A model generated the notes under the pieces. That model did no database searches and was not told the DNA's origin. It was given only the letters and a program-made list of their open reading frames with translations. From a virus: a stretch of 28,851 nucleotides of DNA. The translations under genes and the position numbers were made by a program. Shown here in pieces: positions 1 through 7,605 of this stretch (positions within the stretch are counted from its first letter, which is position 1; each line of letters begins with the position of its first letter). The stretch covers positions 1 through 28,851 of the IMG/VR virus record IMGVR_UViG_3300025889_000694; one strand, written 5' to 3'.

Positions 1-317
1 TAGACACAATCATTATTATCCATATAACCAATCTCACTATCTCCTGTAGAAGGGTTAGTAAGGAAGAATATATGTTTAGCCTGTTCATTAATGAAGTGTG
101 TGCCTATAAGATGATAGTCTTCAGGAAAGTTTAGACATAGCTCGTTACCTGGCTCATTCTGATAGTTAACAGAGTTTGAGTCAAAGTTTTCAACAGCAGC
201 ATTCAATGCATAGGTTAATTGACCTTTAGGAATCTGATTAACAGTTCTGTCAAGGTTCAACCCTGTTTGAGCAGCAGTTCTCTCCTGAATTATATTAGTT
301 GTTCCTTCTCCAGCCAT
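1..317 (-). CDS. Large tail protein, N-terminal fragment (crAss muzzle-like candidate)
   Basis: The frame opens at an ATG (315-317) and stays open to the left edge, giving about 105 residues of a longer protein. It starts MAGEGTTNII and contains NLDRTVNQIPKGQLTYALNA, followed by a soluble beta-rich segment with no signal peptide. The start lies 23 nt inside the end of the upstream virion gene, so the two are translationally linked. Its place at the end of the tail block and the NLDRTVNQIPKG-type N-terminus fit the very large tail 'muzzle' or stem proteins of crAss-like phages. That identity is recalled family resemblance, not proven here. The product would be a distal tail component acting in adsorption or DNA ejection. 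Confidence 0.6.
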   Translation of the reverse strand, partial: MAGEGTTNIIQERTAAQTGLNLDRTVNQIPKGQLTYALNAAVENFDSNSVNYQNEPGNELCLNFPEDYHLIGTHFINEQAKHIFFLTNPSTGDSEIGYMDNNDCV

Positions 318-1269
318 ATCTACCTACTCTGTTTGGAAGTTCATACATATTAAACCTATTAAGGTCATTCTTAATTCTGCGTTGCTTAGTCCAGGCATCT
401 TGTTTCTTGATCTCGATGTCTGCCATTATGAAAGCTTCGTCAGAAAGGTTTTTATAGTAACCTAACTTCTTTTGGATTTGATCAAACGTTTCATCATTTA
501 TTTGATTTGCCAGAGTTTCAAAAACTTTATATTTAATGAATGCTTCAATATATTCCCTGATACGAAAGTTATCTGGAATCATTTGGTTATCATTACCATC
601 ATATGCTGTAGCATAGAATATAAGATGTACAACACCATTTCTAAAATTGGTAACAAATTTATTACCTCTTATGTCGAATGAATCATATCCTGCAGATCCA
701 GGAGTGAATTCGTGTAATGGTGCAGGGGCACTTACAAATTCCCAAGCATCTGTATAACTAACATCACAATTACCTCTTGCAGATATTGTTCCTGGTTTCA
801 ACAAATATGATCTTTGGAAAGATCTTGTCATTTGCTGATTTGTTTTGAACACAGCTTGAATAAGTTCAGGCATACATGTTCCATCACAACCAGGGTTTGT
901 ACAGTTTAAGTTAGTACAAGGTTGACCTCCAGAAATAACAGGACTAACCTGAATAGTGGTTTGGTCAACAGCTTGAGAATAAAAAGAGTTTGGTGTTTGG
1001 TAAGGATCCTGAGGAATCTCTGTACACATCCACGCTTCTCTTGCAGCATAGAAGTTGTCTGGAAGCCTAGCTTCAAAGTCTTCAATGTACAAGATTTGTT
1101 CGCTAATTACATAAGTTGCTCTTCCTAACTTTCTAAGACATTTGTCTAGATAAGTAGGGAACATCAAGTCATCCACTGCTCCTGTATCAAAGTAGGATTT
1201 AAGTTCCTCCTTAACAGTAGAGTAGACTGGTTCAGGGCTGATAAAATTATACTTATAGTAATTTGACAT
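295..1269 (-). CDS. Virion protein, ring/connector-like (324 aa)
   Basis: This is a 324-residue soluble protein. Residues 1-80 are rich in aromatic and acidic residues and look helical. A compact cysteine cluster follows at C118, C123, C128 and C132, which could bind a metal or form disulfides. The C-terminal third is helical and basic. It ends with TAA, lies 5 nt after the HU-like gene and overlaps the start of the large tail protein. Position between the phosphoesterase/ring genes and the large tail gene suggests a tail ring or connector subunit. I recognise the type from crAss-like tail blocks but cannot assign a precise role. Confidence 0.6.
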   Translation of the reverse strand: MSNYYKYNFISPEPVYSTVKEELKSYFDTGAVDDLMFPTYLDKCLRKLGRATYVISEQILYIEDFEARLPDNFYAAREAWMCTEIPQDPYQTPNSFYSQAVDQTTIQVSPVISGGQPCTNLNCTNPGCDGTCMPELIQAVFKTNQQMTRSFQRSYLLKPGTISARGNCDVSYTDAWEFVSAPAPLHEFTPGSAGYDSFDIRGNKFVTNFRNGVVHLIFYATAYDGNDNQMIPDNFRIREYIEAFIKYKVFETLANQINDETFDQIQKKLGYYKNLSDEAFIMADIEIKKQDAWTKQRRIKNDLNRFNMYELPNRVGRYGWRRNN

Positions 1270-1274
1270 CTATA

Positions 1275-1751
1275 TTATTTTTTCCATTCACGATAAATAT
1301 GTTGATATTTGTCGTTGGTTTTTATGTAGTGCGATAGAAGTCTGGAGGTAGTTCTTGATGGTTTGAAATACCAAAGATCTGTATGTTTGAGTCTAGCTGT
1401 TTCTTTAAACCAAACCCATCCAAAAAAGTAACCTTCTGTATGATAGTTGAAGTTGTAAATAACCTTTCCTTTCTCTTTAGTTCTTTGCCAGTCTATAGGA
1501 AGATTGACAAACTCTTTTCCATCAACACCTTTCATCTTTCTTCTCTTCTTTTTGTTGATAGAAAACTCACCAAATCCAAAAGGGAGCTTTGCTCGCTCTC
1601 CAGTTTCTAATATGTAATTTTTGAAAGACTCGTTGAATGTGTAAACAATGTTTTTCCACTCATCAAATGAAATCTTTACCTCAGGATGTTTCTTACAGAA
1701 GTTGTTATAGTTTTCTCTACTTGAACTTCTCCAGTCTATTTTTACTCTCAT
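1275..1751 (-). CDS. HU/IHF-like DNA-binding domain protein (158 aa)
   Basis: Residues 28-90 read like an HU/IHF fold. A helical N-terminus is followed by the stretch KLPFGFGEFSINKKKRRK (55-72), which matches the family's 'LPGFGTF...R..R' arm region, then a Gly-Lys-Glu turn and an NLPIDW strand. Residues 100-158 form an extra aromatic-rich tail (GYFFGWVWF) not found in HU. HU/IHF proteins bend or compact DNA; in a tail block it could instead be a virion structural part that reuses the fold. The gene overlaps the 241-aa gene by one base (TAATG). The fold call rests on motif reading only. Confidence 0.55.
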   Translation of the reverse strand: MRVKIDWRSSSRENYNNFCKKHPEVKISFDEWKNIVYTFNESFKNYILETGERAKLPFGFGEFSINKKKRRKMKGVDGKEFVNLPIDWQRTKEKGKVIYNFNYHTEGYFFGWVWFKETARLKHTDLWYFKPSRTTSRLLSHYIKTNDKYQHIYREWKK

Positions 1752-2476
1752 TAGCTAGTTGGTTTAGCATTTGGTGCTTGACCATCTACGCCATCCTGGG
1801 TCATATCTGTTTTAATTCTGAAATATGTTGCTAACAATTTTTGTGAAGTAAGTTCTAGAACTTGCTTCTCTAAGTACCCAGGAACAGCATATGGTTTATC
1901 CAATGGATTCTTGCACCATTCTTCGTTTGTATATTCTTTTCCACAATCACATTCTGGAAACATAATCTCATTAGGAACATCTTCCTCAAACAAAGCAGAA
2001 ATTCTTACTGTCTGAAGAAGTGGATTGCTAACATATAGATATCCATTCATTATCCAGTAGTAGGTTTCTCTTTTTACAATTGGAAGCTTAATCAAGTTAA
2101 CATATCTGTTCACTGTGATTTCTTTAAACTTAGTTCCTCTTCCACTCATAGCATTGATAGAATATACACCTTGGATGATGTATTGATAGTTACCTTCTGC
2201 TATACGAGGGAGTTTATACTTGCTCCTTGAGACAGTACAAGGATCAGCAAAGTCACAACATTCAGAAATAGGAACTTGCACCATTTCTAAACAAGGAATG
2301 GTGGTAAACAAAGTATCAGTAGCCCAAAGCTTCCTGAGGTTTGTTTCTCTTTTGATTAGTAAAAGAGAATTATTCTTAACTTCAGATGCAATAGCTCTAT
2401 CAGTGATAAGGTTGTCTGTTGACAACAACTTATGCATTGAGCGTACATCTGAAACTAATTTTCTTAATGTTGACAT
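1751..2476 (-). CDS. Conserved virion protein, tail ring/connector type (241 aa)
   Basis: A 241-residue soluble protein with a helical N-terminus (STLRKLVSDVRSMHKLLS) and a mixed beta core. Paired cysteines occur around residues 78-85 (CCDFADPC) and again near 180-195 (CDCGKEY...C). It sits in one-base TAATG overlaps with both neighbours, so its translation is coupled to the phosphoesterase and the HU-like protein. It resembles conserved ring or connector subunits of crAss-like tail blocks, by context and remembered resemblance. No enzymatic motif is visible. Confidence 0.55.
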   Translation of the reverse strand: MSTLRKLVSDVRSMHKLLSTDNLITDRAIASEVKNNSLLLIKRETNLRKLWATDTLFTTIPCLEMVQVPISECCDFADPCTVSRSKYKLPRIAEGNYQYIIQGVYSINAMSGRGTKFKEITVNRYVNLIKLPIVKRETYYWIMNGYLYVSNPLLQTVRISALFEEDVPNEIMFPECDCGKEYTNEEWCKNPLDKPYAVPGYLEKQVLELTSQKLLATYFRIKTDMTQDGVDGQAPNAKPTS

Positions 2477-3726
2477 TATAAATATTGTTTGAATATGTTT
2501 GTCATTCCGTTATCTTCTTCTATTAGGAATGCAGTAACTTCAGCCTTCGCACACGTGTATCCATTCTTTTCATCCCATGAACTTTTAGCACTAGAAAAAG
2601 CTGGAATTTGATAAAACTTGATTCCATTAAAATCCTGACTCAACTCATGATGTTTATCTCCTGTGAATATGTAGAAGTTGGTATGATAAGACCATTCATC
2701 TCTATATTCCATTGGAAAGATTGCAGCTAGCTTTGCTGGCTTTATTGCATCTCCATGATTGAACATTAACGCACTTTCTCCAAAGCTTATGTATTTTCTA
2801 TATCTAGGAGAACAATCAAATGTTAACCTATCAGTGTTTCTAAAGTAGGTTTGCAACCATGTTATTAGATGCCATCCTACATACTCATCATGGTTTCCTG
2901 CTACATATACAACATCTACGTTATTTGCATTCTGTAACAGGAGGGAGATCATTTGAACTTCATATTCACAGATCCTTTGGAAGGATTCATGATATGGTAG
3001 GATGTTAGTTTGTGGAGTTCCTTTTGTTGTAGTGTTTGTGAACTCACTATTAAACTCATCCGATCCAATGATGTAAATTAGTTTTTCGAGATTATTTGAC
3101 AGAGTAGCTTGGTTCAAAATTATTTCCACCTTCTCAAGTATACCACCAAATCTATCGTTTATGTTGTTATCACCATAAACATCATACTTGTTGAGATGTG
3201 AATCTTGTTTGTTAATCACAAGACAAGCTTCGCTTTTCCCAGTGATGTATTTAGGAGCAACGATATCTGGAGAACATGGTTTGTATTCATTCAAGAAATC
3301 TACAAAAGCATTTTGAAACACCTGACCTTCAGTTTTCTTACCAAGCCAAGCCTTTACTTGCCAATGTGGATTTGAACCATTTCCCCAGTAGTTCTGGACA
3401 TATTTAGTTATTTCCCACTTACTTGTATCAATCTTACACTTTTCAATAAGATCCTCCAGAGAACGAATTTCTTCTGGACTATTGAACACTATCTCACCTG
3501 TACCCTTGATTAAATCTTCCTCAAATCTTACAACAGCTTCTTCAAGCTGATCTATGTAATGTGAAACCTCTGCCTCATTTCTTACCACCTCACTCTTTCT
3601 AATTTCTTTTAATAACGCATCCACCTCATCTTCTGTAATCCCTAGTTTTTCTGCATAAAACTTTTTACTTTTCTTCCAGTTTAGCATTTGTTGCAACTGT
3701 TCTAAGAGATGCTGGTTCCCTACCAT
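2476..3726 (-). CDS. Calcineurin-like metallophosphoesterase (416 aa)
   Basis: The catalytic half holds the five-block metallophosphoesterase signature in order: D175-x-H177 (KQDSHLNK), G-x-D223 (GSDEF), GNHD(E) at 277-281, H324 in FNHGD, and GDKHH at 356-360. These would bind two metal ions and hydrolyse phosphodiester or phosphomonoester bonds. Residues 14-50 look like a helix-turn-helix (KKFYAEKLGITEDEVDALLK), and 50-100 are helical and acidic, so the enzyme may be targeted to nucleic acid. It is first in the tail block, behind its own promoter (3754-3786) and a strong upstream terminator. A nuclease in the head-tail region could trim packaged or incoming DNA; this role is inferred. Confidence 0.85.
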   Translation of the reverse strand: MVGNQHLLEQLQQMLNWKKSKKFYAEKLGITEDEVDALLKEIRKSEVVRNEAEVSHYIDQLEEAVVRFEEDLIKGTGEIVFNSPEEIRSLEDLIEKCKIDTSKWEITKYVQNYWGNGSNPHWQVKAWLGKKTEGQVFQNAFVDFLNEYKPCSPDIVAPKYITGKSEACLVINKQDSHLNKYDVYGDNNINDRFGGILEKVEIILNQATLSNNLEKLIYIIGSDEFNSEFTNTTTKGTPQTNILPYHESFQRICEYEVQMISLLLQNANNVDVVYVAGNHDEYVGWHLITWLQTYFRNTDRLTFDCSPRYRKYISFGESALMFNHGDAIKPAKLAAIFPMEYRDEWSYHTNFYIFTGDKHHELSQDFNGIKFYQIPAFSSAKSSWDEKNGYTCAKAEVTAFLIEEDNGMTNIFKQYL

Positions 3727-3753
3727 TGGACTAGATTTTAGTTAAAATTACAG

Positions 3754-3786
3754 TAAAGGTACGAACAATTTTTGAAATTCTCCAAA
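3754..3786 (-). promoter_or_regulatory. Leftward promoter of tail block (TTTG-N21-TACCTTTA)
   Basis: On the minus strand a TTTG (3786-3783) is followed after 21 bp by TACCTTTA (3761-3754), one base off the Bacteroidetes TAnnTTTG box. The expected start leaves a leader of about 20 nt before the ATG at 3726. It lies just downstream of the terminator at 3841-3868, which makes an independent tail-block promoter logical. Its -33 context (AAATAAATTTGG) is shared with the promoter at 20072-20104. Confidence 0.5.
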
Positions 3787-3792
3787 TTTATT

Positions 3793-3830
3793 TAACCAAA
3801 TAGATTATCTGTAATAACCAAATTGGTTAT
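3793..3830. promoter_or_regulatory. Operator-like repeats upstream of tail promoter
   Basis: A perfect inverted repeat with 8-bp arms and a one-base centre lies at 3814-3830 (ATAACCAA, A, TTGGTTAT). The 9-mer TAACCAAAT occurs at 3815-3823 and again at 3793-3801, 22 bp apart, about two helical turns. Both sit immediately upstream of the -33 box at 3783-3786. This spacing is typical of a dimeric activator or repressor binding cooperatively on one DNA face. The binding protein is unknown. Confidence 0.45.
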
Positions 3831-3840
3831 AATTTAAACA

Positions 3841-3868
3841 AAAACTCCCAGGGTAGAAACCCCAGGAG
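3841..3868 (-). terminator. Intrinsic terminator ending the fibre/head operon
   Basis: On the minus strand a 10-bp stem with two G-U pairs (arms 3868-3859 and 3854-3845, loop TTCT) is followed directly by a run of Ts. It lies downstream of the 109-aa fibre-like gene and upstream of the tail-block promoter. Confidence 0.75.
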
Positions 3869-3870
3869 AT

Positions 3871-3900
3871 ACCCTGTAAAACCAACAAAACAGGGTTTTT
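3871..3900. terminator. Second hairpin next to the operon terminator
   Basis: A 7-bp stem (ACCCTGT at 3871-3877, ACAGGGT at 3890-3896) encloses a 12-nt loop. On the plus strand it is followed by five Ts, so it could stop antisense transcription. On the minus strand it forms an extra 3' hairpin ahead of the main terminator. Confidence 0.4.
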
Positions 3901-3906
3901 GATAAT

Positions 3907-4236
3907 TTATGGTGCTACCGTGGTGGTAGTTGTGGTTGTGTAAGAGGCACAAAGGTTAGCTATCTCACAGAAAGCTGTAAGAAGGGAAACATTTGTTGCA
4001 ATTGTTTGTAATAATGTTTCTGCTAAGGTTACTGGATCCAACTCTGCGTCAATCTTTTCTAAAACCAGATTCAGGTTATCATTAGTATTGACACCTGTAT
4101 TTGGCAGATTTGGACCATTATAACATATTAAATTTGTTGATATTGGATAGCCAGCAAACCATCCGTTGTTACACTTCTTTGGATATACAGTGTTGACAAC
4201 CAATGGATTACATGGTGAACCTGGAGTACAAGCCAT
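3907..4236 (-). CDS. Fibre-like virion protein with Thr-rich tail (109 aa)
   Basis: A short protein with an N-terminal cysteine-rich segment (C3, C9, C22), then the pattern ICYNGPNLPNTGVNTNDNLN. That pattern mirrors the same module in the next gene upstream (Y-x-G-x-x-x-P-x-x-G-x-x-x-x-D-x-L). A helical stretch follows (about 55-98), and the protein ends in seven threonines and VAP. It is the last gene of the head/fibre transcription unit, followed by the terminator pair. The shared N-terminal module suggests both proteins attach to the same virion site. The threonine tail is shared with the 385-aa protein. Confidence 0.6.
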   Translation of the reverse strand: MACTPGSPCNPLVVNTVYPKKCNNGWFAGYPISTNLICYNGPNLPNTGVNTNDNLNLVLEKIDAELDPVTLAETLLQTIATNVSLLTAFCEIANLCASYTTTTTTTVAP

Positions 4237-4254
4237 TTATTTAGAGTTTATTTG

Positions 4255-5382
4255 TTAAGGAATGTACATAATATAATAGCAAGCAAGAACAGGTTGAATG
4301 TTGCTATGTGGGCTTCCACTTCCAGTGTTAGCAATTGAAACGCTAATATTTGAACCAGAGGCACTTGTTAAACCTAAACTTGCTCCACTCAAAGCAGATG
4401 AACGCATTGCATATTCTTCTCCTGATGTACCAAATGAGCTTTCTTTAGCAATACTTGTTGTATTTGTAGGAAGAACACCAGTTGTATCAACAGCATCTGC
4501 TAATGTAAAGTGGGTGTGTCCAGCATCAATTACAGTGACACCATGTGTATGTGAAGGAAGTTGAGAAGTGTTCAAAGACACAGTGTTTGCACCAGCTGTT
4601 CCATTGAGAGCATAGTTAGGGTTTGTAGGGGTTGCTGGATCCACTACTGGATCAAGAGCTCCACCACCTACACCAACAATAGCACCCACAGCAGCTCTAC
4701 CACGTTTGTCAGGTGTTCCATTGTTACCATTACAGAGGTAGATTTTCTCCCAGTCACCTAGTCCTGCACCTGTTACATCAAAGTTTCCTGTAAGAGGTCC
4801 GTAGTATTCAACCACTGTATAAGGAACCATCTTGGTGTAATACTTTGTACCATCAGGAGATACACTAGCAAGGTAAGCAGCAATTAATGTATTAAGATCT
4901 GCAAGCTTTACATAGTTGGTATCAACATCTAAAGCAAGAGCTGCAAGTTCTACATCTATGTCACAAAGCTTTGTAATAACTGCTTGCAACACAGCATGTG
5001 TGTCTGAAGAAGGCGTAACACCTACTAAACAGTCTACATCATAATCAGCATTCAATGTTGTGATGTCAGCAGCAAGTAAATCAACTTGTACCTGCAGATC
5101 ACAAGCAGCTTTGATGAGAGCTGTAATGTAGTCATTCAATGTAAACTCACCACAATCAGGAAGATATTGTTGAACAAGATTACAGATGATTAGAGGATCA
5201 ACAATAGGTTTGATTCCTACACCATTTAAAGTGGATGTAAGAAACTCTATTAAAGAAGATTCTACGAGTGATAGAGAATCACCTGATAGAATACCTAGAG
5301 CAGGTACATCTAATCCTGTATATCTCACACACCTATCTGAGACAATCTCAGTGCATCCGTTGTAACAGTTTGAACAAGACAT
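4255..5382 (-). CDS. Tail-collar-domain fibre protein (375 aa)
   Basis: Residues 1-20 are cysteine-rich (MSCSNCYNGC). Residues 21-45 hold the module YTGLDVPALGILSGDSLSLV, shared with the 109-aa neighbour. Residues 45-180 look helical or coiled. The C-terminal half is a classic phage tail-collar domain: WEKIYLCNGNNGTPDKRGR (211-229), a glycine-rich region, LPSHTH (275-280), GHTH (288-291) and the closing PHSNIQPVLACYYIMYI. The HxH pairs resemble metal-binding histidines of trimeric tail-fibre tips. It is probably a short fibre or receptor-contact protein, trimeric by family analogy. Confidence 0.8.
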   Translation of the reverse strand: MSCSNCYNGCTEIVSDRCVRYTGLDVPALGILSGDSLSLVESSLIEFLTSTLNGVGIKPIVDPLIICNLVQQYLPDCGEFTLNDYITALIKAACDLQVQVDLLAADITTLNADYDVDCLVGVTPSSDTHAVLQAVITKLCDIDVELAALALDVDTNYVKLADLNTLIAAYLASVSPDGTKYYTKMVPYTVVEYYGPLTGNFDVTGAGLGDWEKIYLCNGNNGTPDKRGRAAVGAIVGVGGGALDPVVDPATPTNPNYALNGTAGANTVSLNTSQLPSHTHGVTVIDAGHTHFTLADAVDTTGVLPTNTTSIAKESSFGTSGEEYAMRSSALSGASLGLTSASGSNISVSIANTGSGSPHSNIQPVLACYYIMYIP

Positions 5383-5391
5383 TTGTATAAT

Positions 5392-5658
5392 TTATTTATT
5401 GATTAATATTTTAACTCTACTAGCTATTCTTTCTATGGAATATGATCCAGCATATTCTGGGCTACAATACTTGTAAGTAAGTATTCTTTTGTAGTTGAGA
5501 AGATCCCAAATCACTGTTCCTGGAACAGGCCAGTTTAATTGAAACACAATATTGTTATATTCATTCTTAGCTAGTTCTGTAAGCTTGCAATCAATATCTG
5601 CAAGCAATGCAGGAACGCTAGAACAATCAACGCAATTTGTAAGCCTTGGATATAACAT
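5392..5658 (-). CDS. Small conserved virion-cluster protein (88 aa)
   Basis: An 88-residue protein that starts MLYPRLTNCVDCSS and has a CxxC near residue 9. A leucine/alanine helix follows, then a well-packed centre (FQLNWPVPGTVIWDLLNYKRILTY cannot be assigned to a known domain). It ends with a basic helix. The start lies 32 nt inside the end of the 47-aa Cys-rich gene, so translation is probably coupled. Function unknown; context suggests a minor head or fibre part. Confidence 0.55.
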   Translation of the reverse strand: MLYPRLTNCVDCSSVPALLADIDCKLTELAKNEYNNIVFQLNWPVPGTVIWDLLNYKRILTYKYCSPEYAGSYSIERIASRVKILINK

Positions 5659-5770
5659 TCTTTATTCTTTTAGTAGCTTGTTTAATAGCATTGTTGCAAG
5701 CTGAACATAGACCGTTTATCAATTGACAGCCACATCCAACTTTAACACCGCAGTTTCTACAGTTTGCCAT
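5627..5770 (-). CDS. Cys-rich zinc-ribbon mini-protein (47 aa)
   Basis: Only 47 residues, but the pattern is clear: CxxC at C4/C7, CxC at C13/C15 and CxxC at C22/C25, followed by a basic helix (KQATKRIKNVISK). Six cysteines in 25 residues suggest one or two zinc sites. The frame fills the space between the 187-aa and 88-aa genes, overlaps the latter by 32 nt and ends in TGA. It is one of several cysteine-rich proteins in this stretch. Role unknown; a small virion staple or a nucleic-acid-binding ribbon are both possible. Confidence 0.65.
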   Translation of the reverse strand: MANCRNCGVKVGCGCQLINGLCSACNNAIKQATKRIKNVISKAYKLR

Positions 5771-5771
5771 A

Positions 5772-6335
5772 TTAATAGAAATTGTTTACATAATTGTTAC
5801 CATAGCAATTACACCTATTTGCTATGAATTGGTTTAACATCATATTTGCTTGATTGTACAGTTTATTAGCTGTATCAATAGCACAATTATTTGCAGCAGC
5901 AATAGATCCTTGTATGAAGTAATAGATGCTGTTTAGATCAACCATCTGTTGTTTTCTAATAGCTGCATCACATTCCATCATATCAAGCTTCATGAATGCA
6001 CTATCAAACTTCTCTTGAAGTTGATCAACACGCATTATTGTTTTCTGCACAAAGTTCTGATATGCAGGAGCAACAGAGTATTTAATATAATAAACTCCAT
6101 CAGGAAGTGGTAACAGAGGATCACCAACTGAAGTTATTCCTAATGAAGCAGTAGTGTAAATGTTGAAGTCATTTATGTTAAATGGAAGGCTGACTAGACC
6201 AAATCCTGGAACATCTATCTCTATTGTAGGAGAGCTAACAGGAGGAGCTGCTGGGTAAGTTGATGCATCAGCAATACCCAACGTTTGTACGTTGTATGTA
6301 GGAATTACTAAAAAATCTAATTTCAAGTCTGCCAT
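5772..6335 (-). CDS. Virion protein with beta N-terminus and helical C-terminus (187 aa)
   Basis: Residues 1-90 are proline- and valine-rich and look like a beta sandwich. Residues 95-175 are predicted helical (QEKFDSAFMKLDMMECDAAI and on). The C-terminus is short and Cys/Asn-rich (RCNCYGNNYVNN). The opening MADLKLDFLVIPTYN resembles the opening of the neighbouring 385-aa protein (MADFSLTTLFVVPVGN). That hints at a shared attachment segment. It follows a strong hairpin terminator, so it may be made at a lower level than the 385-aa protein. Confidence 0.55.
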   Translation of the reverse strand: MADLKLDFLVIPTYNVQTLGIADASTYPAAPPVSSPTIEIDVPGFGLVSLPFNINDFNIYTTASLGITSVGDPLLPLPDGVYYIKYSVAPAYQNFVQKTIMRVDQLQEKFDSAFMKLDMMECDAAIRKQQMVDLNSIYYFIQGSIAAANNCAIDTANKLYNQANMMLNQFIANRCNCYGNNYVNNFY

Positions 6336-6350
6336 GTTCTTCTAAATAAA

Positions 6351-6392
6351 TAAGCCAGAGGATTTGAGAAGATCCTCTCACCCTCTGGCTTA
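6351..6392 (-). terminator. Strong hairpin after the 385-aa virion gene
   Basis: A perfect 11-bp inverted repeat (6351-6361 and 6382-6392, TAAGCCAGAGG type) is followed on the minus strand by a T-rich TTATTTATTT. A 6-bp alternative stem (GAGGAT/ATCCTC) shares the same left arm. It is probably a partial intrinsic terminator or 3'-end stabiliser that sets the level of the genes further left. Confidence 0.6.
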
Positions 6393-6420
6393 GGTTATAT
6401 GATATTGTTTCTACCTCTTA

Positions 6421-7578
6421 TTAAGGAACAAGAGTGGTAGTGCTTGAAGTTGTAGGCCATACAGTGGTAGTTGTAGATGTAGTGCTTACACAAGCATTAT
6501 CATCAGCAACAAGACCAAGACCAGCCTCAAGAACAGCCTGAATTGCAGCACTCAAAGCTTGAGGAGCAGCAATGATTACAGTGCTATCTTCCTTGATGTA
6601 GTCACCCCAAGAATAAGCAGATTTGTCATATTCGTTGAACTTGATGTAGAAGGTATCATAGGTAGTACCGTCAGAAACCCAAGACTCAAAGTTCTCGTTG
6701 TAACCTGCCATTCTGTAAAGATGCTTCAAGTAACCTGCTTGATAGCTATAGAAGTTCTTCTCGAGCTGCTTGATCTCATCAGAAGTACCTGAAGGATAAG
6801 AAGCACGCTGAATAACTTGAGCATCAGCAACAATGTTACAAGCATCTGCTACGATGAAGTCAGCAGTAGTAGCTGGTCCACTGTACACGAAAGTACGGAA
6901 CCACATTCTGTCATACTCCCAAGGGAATGCAGCAACGTCACAAGGCTGACCATACTTGGTAAGAGGCTTACCAGAAATACGGAGGATAGCATTTTGATCG
7001 TTACCAATTCTTTGGAATTGATAGAAATCGTTGAAGTTGATGTTGTCTGGGTTGTTACCAGGAGCCTGAAGAGTCAATTGATAGATGAACTGATCAATCA
7101 ATGCAGGTACATCAACATTAGTACAAGGGTCACCACCACACTCGCAACAAGGAGCTTGAACTGTTACAGAACGAGTGAAACCATTGAAATACAAAGTATC
7201 AAGGTAAGAAGAGTGTGCACGAAGTGTAAGTGTTACGATATCACCACACTGTACATTCCAACCAGATACATCTGTTACTTGGGTAGCAGGAAGAGGACAA
7301 CCACTTACTTTGTACCACTCAGTAACGTTAGATTTACAGCTACCATCAACGCAACCAGCGATCTTATCAGAACGCTTTGAACCTTGAAGATATGTGTTTG
7401 TTCTACCTTGAGCTAAATAGAAGTATGGTTTAGCAGCGATGTTACCAGCGTTTGCAACACTGTAATCACTCCTAAAGATACCAAATTGACCTGCGGTCAA
7501 GTCTTGCGTAGAACCAGAGCTAGGTAGAGAGTTTCCTACTGGAACTACGAAGAGCGTAGTTAATGAAAAATCAGCCAT
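6421..7578 (-). CDS. Probable abundant virion protein with Thr-rich tail (385 aa)
   Basis: A 385-residue protein with no signal peptide, starting MADFSLTTLFVVPVGN. It has a dense cysteine cluster at 144-152 (CCECGGDPC) and further pairs near 76/81 and 94. Residues 270-320 are helical and aromatic. The protein ends in STTSTTTTVWPTTSSTTT. It has a strong terminator directly downstream and a 27-nt leader resembling that of the capsid gene. These features suggest a highly expressed head decoration, head fibre or other major virion protein. The exact role cannot be read from the sequence. Confidence 0.6.
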   Translation of the reverse strand: MADFSLTTLFVVPVGNSLPSSGSTQDLTAGQFGIFRSDYSVANAGNIAAKPYFYLAQGRTNTYLQGSKRSDKIAGCVDGSCKSNVTEWYKVSGCPLPATQVTDVSGWNVQCGDIVTLTLRAHSSYLDTLYFNGFTRSVTVQAPCCECGGDPCTNVDVPALIDQFIYQLTLQAPGNNPDNINFNDFYQFQRIGNDQNAILRISGKPLTKYGQPCDVAAFPWEYDRMWFRTFVYSGPATTADFIVADACNIVADAQVIQRASYPSGTSDEIKQLEKNFYSYQAGYLKHLYRMAGYNENFESWVSDGTTYDTFYIKFNEYDKSAYSWGDYIKEDSTVIIAAPQALSAAIQAVLEAGLGLVADDNACVSTTSTTTTVWPTTSSTTTLVP

Positions 7579-7605
7579 TTTGTGCTATTTTAATGATTAA
7601 AAAAC

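Noticed and set aside
4255-5382. Diversity-generating retroelement target in the collar-domain fibre
   Set aside because: No reverse transcriptase gene or template repeat is visible in the window.
6817-7380. 187-residue plus-strand frame opposite the 385-aa virion gene
   Set aside because: Low-complexity Ser/Thr/Val composition antisense to a well-supported virion gene.
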